From: Bacillota bacterium
GTDB taxonomy: Bacteria; Bacillota; UBA4882; UBA8346
Direction: 5' to 3'
NCBI GenBank assembly: GCA_023415375.1
Contig: JAEZKW010000283.1
Span: forward strand, 1-21,734
DNA: 21,734 nt
Each line of letters opens with the position of its first letter. Position 1 is the stretch's first letter. Made by a program: the position numbers and the translations under genes. Below the pieces are notes generated by a model. The model worked only from the letters and a program-made list of their open reading frames with translations, was not told where the DNA came from and did no database searches. Shown here piece by piece: positions 17,056 to 21,734 of this stretch.

Positions 17056-17499
17056 CTATTTAGTCTTCGTCAATACCGGCCGGTTTTTTCGGACAGAAGA
17101 ATCTGCTCTTTTCGACCTTTTGGCATCAAAAATAGCGGCTTCAATCTTGGATGCCAGCAAATTGGTAATTGGCCCCATATAGGCTTGAAGGGTTTTTAGT
17201 ATATCGCCGCCCATTTTCTTCAAAACCAACTCAATCGCTTTATGCTTAATCTGCTCTGCCTCATCCCTGGTAAGTTTCCCATCTGCCTTCGCTGCCTTTA
17301 AATCATCCACAACAGTTTGATTTAACTCCTGCACAACATCGATAACGATCTGGTCCACTATTATTAATGCCTGGGTAAGTTTACTGGTCTGGTAATTCCG
17401 GTGCAGATATAATCCGGCCATTGATAAAAGTATTGTAATTCCTGTACTAACGAATGGCACTGAGTATAATGCAATTTCTTCAAAGGCCTCCGGAAGCAT
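17056..17499 (-). CDS. Holin-like membrane protein (phage LLH-type), possible
   Basis: 147 residues. One hydrophobic segment spans about residues 10-32 (VPFVSTGITILLSMAGLYL), followed by a charged, helical cytoplasmic region containing DDLKAAKADGKLTRDEAEQI and a Lys/Arg-rich tail. This layout, with the GKLT..EA..IK block, is like small proteins annotated as LLH-family phage holins in Bacillota. The start is set at the ATG 17499: the GAGGTG ribosome site overlaps an in-frame GTG at 17508, so that GTG cannot be used efficiently. No endolysin, portal or other phage gene is nearby, so it may be a domesticated or non-phage membrane protein. Function is not established. Confidence 0.65.
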   Translation of the reverse strand: MLPEAFEEIALYSVPFVSTGITILLSMAGLYLHRNYQTSKLTQALIIVDQIVIDVVQELNQTVVDDLKAAKADGKLTRDEAEQIKHKAIELVLKKMGGDILKTLQAYMGPITNLLASKIEAAIFDAKRSKRADSSVRKNRPVLTKTK

Positions 17500-17521
17500 T
17501 ATCTTCACCTCAACTAAACTT

Positions 17522-17538
17522 TATCTTATGATAAGATA
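17522..17538. promoter_or_regulatory. Palindrome upstream of the holin-like gene, possible operator
   Basis: TATCTTA and TAAGATA flank a central TGA, 23 bases before the start at 17499. The symmetry and position suit a regulator-binding site; no regulator is known. Confidence 0.3.
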
Positions 17539-17582
17539 TCGTATGCTATCCTTCGGTATATGGTCCCTTCGTGCCATTAAAA

Positions 17583-17619
17583 TAAAAAAGGCTGTCTCTA
17601 TTCACTTTTGAGACAGCCC
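17583..17619 (-). terminator. Rho-independent terminator of the four-helix membrane protein gene
   Basis: GGCTGTCTC (17590-17598) and GAGACAGCC (17610-17618) form a perfect 9-bp stem. On the minus strand it is followed by six T. It lies 23 bases after the stop at 17641. Confidence 0.9.
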
Positions 17620-17640
17620 ATTCTAGCTTGAAATAATTTC

Positions 17641-18081
17641 TTATCCTGCGGTATTGGACAGCCTATTGCTTAACCAAGCCACATACATTCCTATCAACGC
17701 TCCGGCTAAAACCACCAAATGGGGTAATAATTCGTACAAGGCCACCAGCCCGACCTTGCGGACATCCCTATCCAGGTTCAAAATGGTGTATAAAAGCGGG
17801 TGGTATAAAACTGCAACCCCTCCTAGCAAAATACCCAAGAAAATAAATAATGGGGTTCTTGGCTTACAAAAAACAATTACCACAAAAAGAGCCAAAATTA
17901 AAGCGACTGTATAGGAGATAAGCCAATAAAATCCTCTATCGAGACTAGCTGTTGCCGGTGCTGCGGCAACCACTCTTAACCCAAACCTACCCATAATAAT
18001 CTCCATGATTGAAAATATGAAATAAAACCCGGTCAATCCCAGAACGAAATTTAGCCAACCATTTTTTGAAAGAAAATTCAT
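17641..18081 (-). CDS. Four-helix integral membrane protein, unknown function
   Basis: 146 residues, strongly hydrophobic. Four likely membrane helices lie at about 8-29, 51-72, 76-97 and 112-137. Between the first and second is an Ala-rich loop that may be outside the cell, and a charged loop LDRDVRKV (103-110) follows the third. I do not recognise the family. The ATG has AAGGAGGA 8 bases upstream, a strong ribosome site, so this is a genuine gene. It lies 137 bp downstream of the chemotaxis receptor on the same strand and has its own terminator. No co-function with the neighbours can be argued beyond shared orientation. Confidence 0.8.
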   Translation of the reverse strand: MNFLSKNGWLNFVLGLTGFYFIFSIMEIIMGRFGLRVVAAAPATASLDRGFYWLISYTVALILALFVVIVFCKPRTPLFIFLGILLGGVAVLYHPLLYTILNLDRDVRKVGLVALYELLPHLVVLAGALIGMYVAWLSNRLSNTAG

Positions 18082-18218
18082 GATAGAGTCCTCCTTAACT
18101 GTAAATTAAACGGTCGAAATTTTAGGCCCTTGTCATGATAAAATTTGACATCTCGCTTCAAAATCCTGCCATTTAATTATGAAAAAACTAAAAAATCCCA
18201 ACTTTACTTTTTCAATGA

Positions 18219-19967
18219 CTAGAATTTCTCCCACTCATCTCCCAAAAAATCATTTTCTTTGACCGGGTTTAGTTTGTTTTCAATTTTGCTTGCAGGTGCA
18301 GGTTTCGCGGCCGCACGCATAAACGGATTAGGAGTATCCAGACCCGTCTTCTTATTGGTCTTAAAATTACTTACCAACTCATTAAGTGTTGTGACCTCCC
18401 CATTCAACTGAAGGTTGGCTGTTGCCATTTCTTCTACCATTTCTGCGTTTTGTTGAGTCCCTTGATTCAATTGTTCAACGGATGACTGTATTTGTTGGGC
18501 CGCTGCTGTTTGTTCCTTTATTGTGGCAGCTACTTCCGCAATTACATCGGAGGTCCGCTTGGTATTTATGACAATCTGTTGCAACATTTCTGCTGACTGT
18601 TCTGCCAATAAACTCCCCCGATCAACTCGTTCAACATCCTCTTTAATTAGTTGCTCAATTTGCTTTGAAGATTCGGCAACCCGCCGGGCTAAATTTCTTA
18701 CTTCAGCGGCTACTACGGCAAAGCCCCGTCCTTGTTCTCCGGCCCGAGCTGCCTCTACAGCAGCATTTAATGCCAACAGATTGGTCTGGAAAGCAATATC
18801 ATTAACGACTTTGATGATTTCTACGATTTGCCGACTGCTAGCTGAGATTTGTTGCATTGCAACATGGGTTTCCTGAATCGTTTTTTCTCCAGCTTTTACT
18901 GTATCCAAAGTTGATTTTGAAAACTCCTGAGCTTGTCCTGAATTAATTGAGGCCTGTACAATTGAAGAATTAACTTCTTCAATTGTGGCAGCGATTTGCT
19001 CCAACGTGGCGGCTTGCTCTTGGGTACGCTTAGATAAGTCCTGATTATCGGCGGCAATTTCTTTGGACGCATTACTGACCCGACCGGCCATATCGGATAA
19101 TTGGTTTAGTAAATTAGATAAATTGCGTCCCATGGTCTCAAGCTCCTTGGACATTTCACCAAGCTCATTGTCCATATGGACAGATACTACTCCGCTAAAA
19201 TCACCATCAGACATATTTTTAACAAGTTGCACCAGATCATCAAGGGGATTTGATATTGATTTCTTAAATTGATGACGGATATAAATTAGAATAACAACCA
19301 ATAGGATAATGCAGCTCATCACTATAATTGAGAGTATTACTTTCATTTCTGGATTTATATTCGCGGTGAGACTTTTTAACTGTGGGGATGAGGCCGTAGT
19401 TCCAACGGCAAATTCCAAGCTTCCGAGTTGAATCGGCATTACATAAGAAAGCTTATTCTCAGATTTATGGGTTTCCTGGTTGGACCATACAAAAGAAACA
19501 ATGTCTCCTCCCCTTTTTGCCGCTTTGATATACTTTTGGATTATTTTTTCTCCGTTTTGATCTCCCAAATCCCAAAGACTTTGCCCTTCTTCTGAAGATT
19601 CCTGGGAGTTTACTAAACAGATCCCATCATATTGATAAATAAAAAAATTACCGGATTTCCCATATTGAGAAGCCCGAATTTGATTTTGAATACTCGCTAA
19701 TATTTCATCCTCAGGCATGGTTGCTATTTTTTCATTATAAAAGGCTTCGGCTGATGTCACTACAGTTTGAACCACCTGCCTTAGTCTTTCCTCCGTAACA
19801 CTTATTGCTTCCCTGTTTGCTACGGTTTTGGCGTTATCGGCGATTCCGTACATAACTAACAAAGAGCAACTCAGAATAATGCCGATTGGAATGATAATTC
19901 CTAAAAACACAAAAACCAAAAATTTAGTTCGAAAACTAGAGTGTTTTTTAGCTTTTTTGGTATTCAA
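18219..19967 (-). CDS. Methyl-accepting chemotaxis protein with a single Cache sensor domain
   Basis: 582 residues. Order: short basic N-terminus, membrane helix 1 (15-37), extracytoplasmic sensor (about 55-200), helix 2 (208-232), HAMP linker (232-285), methyl-accepting coiled coil (320-535). The sensor has YGKSGNFFIYQYDG (102-115), typical of sCache_2 domains that bind small ligands such as organic acids. The hairpin tip that contacts CheA and CheW, EAARAGEQGRGFAVVAAEV, lies at 405-423. The protein ends in DEWEKF; the last five residues fit the x-W-x-x-F tether bound by CheR in receptors such as E. coli Tsr (NWETF). The start is TTG; GGGAG lies 11 bases upstream, a rather long spacing, and no ATG occurs until residue 39, inside helix 1. 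No other chemotaxis gene is in the window. Confidence 0.95.
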   Translation of the reverse strand: MNTKKAKKHSSFRTKFLVFVFLGIIIPIGIILSCSLLVMYGIADNAKTVANREAISVTEERLRQVVQTVVTSAEAFYNEKIATMPEDEILASIQNQIRASQYGKSGNFFIYQYDGICLVNSQESSEEGQSLWDLGDQNGEKIIQKYIKAAKRGGDIVSFVWSNQETHKSENKLSYVMPIQLGSLEFAVGTTASSPQLKSLTANINPEMKVILSIIVMSCIILLVVILIYIRHQFKKSISNPLDDLVQLVKNMSDGDFSGVVSVHMDNELGEMSKELETMGRNLSNLLNQLSDMAGRVSNASKEIAADNQDLSKRTQEQAATLEQIAATIEEVNSSIVQASINSGQAQEFSKSTLDTVKAGEKTIQETHVAMQQISASSRQIVEIIKVVNDIAFQTNLLALNAAVEAARAGEQGRGFAVVAAEVRNLARRVAESSKQIEQLIKEDVERVDRGSLLAEQSAEMLQQIVINTKRTSDVIAEVAATIKEQTAAAQQIQSSVEQLNQGTQQNAEMVEEMATANLQLNGEVTTLNELVSNFKTNKKTGLDTPNPFMRAAAKPAPASKIENKLNPVKENDFLGDEWEKF

Positions 19968-19987
19968 TTTGAATCAGGCTCCCTATC

Positions 19988-20001
19988 TTGCGCGTGCGCA
20001 A
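19988..20001. promoter_or_regulatory. GC-rich hairpin or operator before the chemotaxis receptor start
   Basis: TTGCGCGTGCGCAA, a 6+6-bp inverted repeat about 20 bases upstream of the TTG start at 19967, in an otherwise AT-rich leader. It could be a protein site or an RNA hairpin close to the ribosome site. Confidence 0.35.
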
Positions 20002-20273
20002 TAATAACTGCCATATCTTACAACCGAGTCGATAACCCACCATATTGGTGCCAACAAGGCTGCTAACTTAAAATCATCAATAATTGACCTATGTTTAAAA
20101 ACAGATTATCTTAAAACCGGATGTAGTTAATAAATTTTAAACCTAAAAATACCATCGGTTTTTTCCAAATTTTCTATAGGGTTTTTTTAAATAGATAATA
20201 GTTTTCAGAAAATGCCGAATAATACGGTGGCACATCCTAATTGGCAATAGCAGGAGGTAAAATAAAGTTAATT
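20002..20273. other. AT-rich leader between the structured RNA and the chemotaxis receptor
   Basis: No gene is seen. On the minus strand a small hairpin CACC/GGTG occurs at 20050-20038. A CCGATGG at 20158-20152 weakly resembles the -10 part of a flagellar sigma-D promoter, but the -35 part and spacing are poor. Confidence 0.3.
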
Positions 20274-20358
20274 AAAAATGGGGTCGATTAGGTAGGAATA
20301 ATAAAAGGAACTTATAGTAACCTTATCTCCGGCTACCGCACCACGTTACGTGGATACC

Positions 20359-20394
20359 TGCAACCGAATGGCCAAAGGCCATTAATCGGCTACA
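20359..20394 (-). repeat. Hairpin module A of the candidate RNA
   Basis: On the minus strand UGUAGCCG pairs with CGGUUGCA (8 pairs, two of them G-U), then a 3-base bulge, then AAUGGCC-UUU-GGCCAUU. Same architecture as the module at 20458-20493. Confidence 0.75.
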
Positions 20395-20457
20395 AACACC
20401 CATTACACGTACTACGATAACCTTTGACCGACTGCCATGGAAACTTGGGGATCTACC

Positions 20458-20493
20458 TGCAATCTAATGGCCAAAGGCCATTCATAGACTGCA
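20458..20493 (-). repeat. Hairpin module B of the candidate RNA
   Basis: On the minus strand UGCAGUCU pairs with AGAUUGCA (8 pairs, one G-U), then a 3-base bulge, then the same AAUGGCC-UUU-GGCCAUU tip as module A. Modules start 99 bases apart and share the flank ACCTGCA on the plus strand, so they probably arose by duplication. Confidence 0.75.
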
Positions 20494-20788
20494 AGCAAAC
20501 CCTTTCGCTCCAATGACAATCTGGGCTCGACCGTACGGCCTAGGTTTCCCTACCACAGCAATCCTTCGGATTGCTGTAATAAGTTGGCCCAACCCGTACA
20601 ATCTTGCTCAGACCGATATGGATCCTGCGCCCTCGCGTGTGTAAAACGTGAACCCATACCGATCAGTTGCTCGACTGATAACGACCCTTTTGGTCCGCAC
20701 GGCCTACTGGCCGTGATTGACGGAGCCGTTATCAATCTGCGCCTCGGCTACTACAAATCCCTGATAATATAGTGACCCATATCGCGAT

Positions 20789-20794
20789 TTTATA
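20789..20794 (-). promoter_or_regulatory. -10 element of the candidate RNA promoter
   Basis: TATAAA (extended TATAAAAT) on the minus strand, seven bases before the inferred RNA 5' end. No clear -35 hexamer is seen; the region upstream is a run of A, which may act as an UP-like element. Confidence 0.4.
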
Positions 20795-20902
20795 TTCATA
20801 TGGAACTTTACTTTTTTTAAAATTTTTCATCTGCCAGCGATCGGCAATTAGCTATTGGTTATTGACAATTAGTATCACGCCAAAGACTGATTTACTAAAC
20901 AC

Positions 20903-20939
20903 CAAAAAGGCTACCAGCCAGAAGCTAATAGCTGGTAGC
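20903..20939 (-). terminator. Rho-independent terminator of the PC4/YdbC gene
   Basis: GCTACCAGC (20910-20918) and GCTGGTAGC (20931-20939) form a perfect 9-bp stem. On the minus strand it is followed by CTTTTTGG. It lies 19 bases after the stop at 20958, and it insulates the structured RNA from readthrough. Confidence 0.85.
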
Positions 20940-20957
20940 ATACACCGATAACTTTGC

Positions 20958-21197
20958 TTATTCTAAACCCAATTCCTCAAAATCCATTTCATTGAAGAGC
21001 TTTTTAAGTTCAATAATTTCCTCTTGGTTGAGCGTAATCCCCTTTCCCATCTTTTCGTGGTTTTCATCCCATTCTCTGATATCGAGTTTGGGTTTCCGGT
21101 TATTCCAACTTACGATATTGACTTCTTTGGTCCAGCCCTTCATTCCTGTGGATAATACTAGCAGATGTTTTTTTATCGTGAAAGTGATTTCGGCCAT
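20958..21197 (-). CDS. PC4/YdbC-family single-stranded DNA-binding protein
   Basis: 79 residues. The block GWTKEVNIVSWNNRKPKLDIREW (about 21-43) followed by MGKGITLNQEE is characteristic of the bacterial YdbC proteins, which have the fold of eukaryotic transcription coactivator PC4 and bind single-stranded DNA as dimers. The role in bacteria is uncertain; transcription or DNA maintenance have been proposed for the family. The ATG has a strong G-rich ribosome site GGGGGGTGA. It follows the tautomerase gene by 95 bp on the same strand, and a good terminator lies downstream. Confidence 0.85.
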   Translation of the reverse strand: MAEITFTIKKHLLVLSTGMKGWTKEVNIVSWNNRKPKLDIREWDENHEKMGKGITLNQEEIIELKKLFNEMDFEELGLE

Positions 21198-21270
21198 ATT
21201 GATTTCACCCCCCTCTCAACAATTACCGTAACCAAAAACTTTGGGTTCGCCAAAATATAAACTAAATAAA

Positions 21271-21287
21271 GCCCTGTTGCTCAAGGC
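21271..21287 (-). terminator. Weak terminator-like hairpin after the tautomerase gene
   Basis: GCCTTG pairs with CAGGGC on the minus strand (one G-T pair), followed by TTTATTT. Short stem and interrupted T-run, so termination may be partial and readthrough into the PC4/YdbC gene possible. Confidence 0.35.
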
Positions 21288-21292
21288 CATGT

Positions 21293-21472
21293 TTAGCCTT
21301 TAAGCTCGCCTCCAATTGCCCAATTCTCCTTCTTTACATCTTCAAATACAATGTAAGTTGCCCCGGGCTTACAATCCCCATACTCGATCATGGCTTGTTC
21401 AATAACTTCGGCTATTTTAGCCTTTGCTTGCTTACTACGGCCTTCGAACCATTCCACTTTTACAATAGGCAC
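21293..21472 (-). CDS. 4-oxalocrotonate-tautomerase-family enzyme
   Basis: 59 codons from a GTG at 21472. Another in-frame GTG lies at 21481, but the ribosome site GAGGGGTGA overlaps it and stands a proper 6 bases before the second GTG. The second start gives Met-Pro-Ile-Val, so removal of Met exposes Pro1, the catalytic base of this superfamily; EGR with Arg11 is also in place and NWAIGG is near the C-terminus. 4-OT enzymes are small beta-alpha-beta subunits that assemble as hexamers and catalyse keto-enol tautomerisation. The usual Arg39 is not evident, so the physiological substrate is open. No aromatic-degradation gene is nearby. Confidence 0.85.
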   Translation of the reverse strand: MPIVKVEWFEGRSKQAKAKIAEVIEQAMIEYGDCKPGATYIVFEDVKKENWAIGGELKG

Positions 21473-21487
21473 TGATATCACCCCTCT

Positions 21488-21571
21488 TTATTCATCATCT
21501 TCATCAACCAATTCCATCATTTCAATCTTATTCCTGCCACACTCCTGCTTAATTTGCTTTTTGAATGAAAA
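21488..21571 (-). pseudogene. Start-less open stretch before the tautomerase, possible gene remnant
   Basis: 27 sense codons on the minus strand bounded by TAA on both sides, reading FKKQIKQECGRNKIEMMELV and ending in the acidic tail DEDDE. It resembles a protein C-terminus but has no usable start. Possibly a decayed gene end, possibly chance. Confidence 0.2.
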
Positions 21572-21651
21572 TTAGCTCTATAAAAGAAGGAAGGGAAGAG
21601 CACTGGGAGTCCGAAACTACCAACAAATCACCCTGATAATGGAGATTAATT

Positions 21652-21734
21652 ATGATGAAAGGTCCCCTGTCGAAACCAATCCATTTCCATACCAATTTCA
21701 ATCGGATTATTCCCTATTCGCCTTACCTCGCGGC
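21652..21734 (+). CDS. N-terminus of an unidentified protein, 3' end beyond window
   Basis: ATG at 21652 (a second ATG follows at once) with GGAGA at 21641-21645, 7 bases upstream, opens 27 codons to the right edge: MMKGPLSKPIHFHTNFNR and on. No family can be named from so little. It diverges from the tautomerase gene; the 21575-21651 gap should hold its promoter, but I see no convincing hexamer pair. Confidence 0.5.
   Translation, partial: MMKGPLSKPIHFHTNFNRIIPYSPYLA

Larger units (their letters stand above)
20274..20782 (-). ncRNA. Candidate large structured non-coding RNA, about 509 nt
   Basis: No credible protein is encoded here. The 5' end AUGGGUC (20780-20774) pairs with GACCC and AU (20285-20278, C20280 bulged), closing the domain. 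The 3' strand runs into five U. A -10 box at 20794-20789 would start transcription at about 20782. Internal minus-strand helices: CACGGCC-AGUA-GGCCGUG (20715-20698); a 10-bp stem with GAA loop (20577-20555); UAGG-GAAA-CCUA with a GNRA tetraloop (20552-20541); GUACGG (20599-20594) with CCGUAC (20538-20533); CGGUAUGG (20661-20654) with CCAUAUCG (20621-20614); UGAUAACG (20734-20727) with CGUUAUCA (20683-20676); GGUAG (20337-20333) with CUACC (20295-20291). Two paralogous hairpins (20394-20359, 20493-20458) show compensatory changes. Orientation rests on A-C mismatches of the plus strand becoming G-U pairs and on the GAAA loop. The size suits the OLE, ROOL or GOLLD classes, but I cannot match it to one. 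Confidence 0.75.

Noticed and set aside
20002..20110. c-di-GMP riboswitch before the chemotaxis receptor
   Set aside because: None of the conserved c-di-GMP-I or -II core sequences is recognisable; only short unrelated hairpins are seen.
20152..20180. Flagellar sigma-D promoter for the receptor
   Set aside because: CCGATGG is only a partial -10 match and there is no TAAA at the proper distance.
20359..20493. Repeated AATGGCCAAAGGCCATT taken as a CRISPR-like repeat
   Set aside because: Only two copies, flanks also related to each other, no regular spacer set and no cas gene.
20550..20772. Open frames of about 60 codons on both strands within the structured block
   Set aside because: They lack ribosome sites, have no family-like motifs and are made of inverted repeats; the RNA explanation accounts for them better.

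Overview
The window looks like a chromosomal segment of a low-to-moderate GC Bacillota (Firmicutes), probably a clostridia-like anaerobe. The evidence is strong GGAGG-type ribosome sites, frequent TTG and GTG starts, a Gram-positive LexA box (GAAC-N4-GTTC), a YdbC-type PC4 protein and the protein families present. I see no rRNA, tRNA, CRISPR array or intact transposon.

Layout. Positions 1-1798 (minus) hold a GH3 beta-glycosidase whose C-terminus lies off the left edge; two LacI-family-like operators lie upstream. Positions 2303-6151 (minus) hold a two-gene sugar-metabolism operon: a GT4 glycosyltransferase followed by a fused nucleotidyltransferase/phosphohexomutase-like protein. A divergent promoter region separates it from an acyl-CoA synthetase (6654-8273, plus). 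A 17-bp hairpin lies between that gene and uvrA (8369-11206, minus). The 11207-11968 interval contains the uvrA promoter with a LexA box, a possible decayed mobile-element end and a frameshifted patatin fragment. A cytoplasmic GH13 alpha-amylase, a possible 47-codon gene, uvrB with a degenerate LexA box, and a DEDDh exonuclease follow, all on minus. Next come a holin-like protein, a four-helix membrane protein and a Cache-type methyl-accepting chemotaxis protein. The right end holds a PC4/YdbC protein, a 4-oxalocrotonate-tautomerase-type enzyme and the start of a plus-strand gene cut by the window edge.

The most interesting stretch is 20274-20782, about 500 bases with no credible protein. Read on the minus strand it looks like a large structured non-coding RNA. 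It has a -10 box placed so that the transcript would begin at a helix closing the whole domain, the partner strand of that helix runs into a U-tract, and there are many internal hairpins. Two copies of one hairpin differ by compensatory base changes. Several A-C mismatches on the plus strand become G-U pairs on the minus strand, and a GAAA tetraloop appears only in that orientation, so the direction of transcription can be argued from sequence alone. Whether it is a new class or a diverged member of a known large-RNA family (OLE, ROOL, GOLLD) cannot be decided without a covariance-model search.

Themes. Carbohydrate use and storage (GH3, GH13, GT4, nucleotidyltransferase), nucleotide excision repair under SOS control (uvrA, uvrB, with a possible repair-type exonuclease nearby), and chemotaxis. 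Five starts were moved or supported by ribosome-site position: uvrB, the exonuclease, the holin-like gene, the tautomerase, and the TTG start of the acyl-CoA synthetase.
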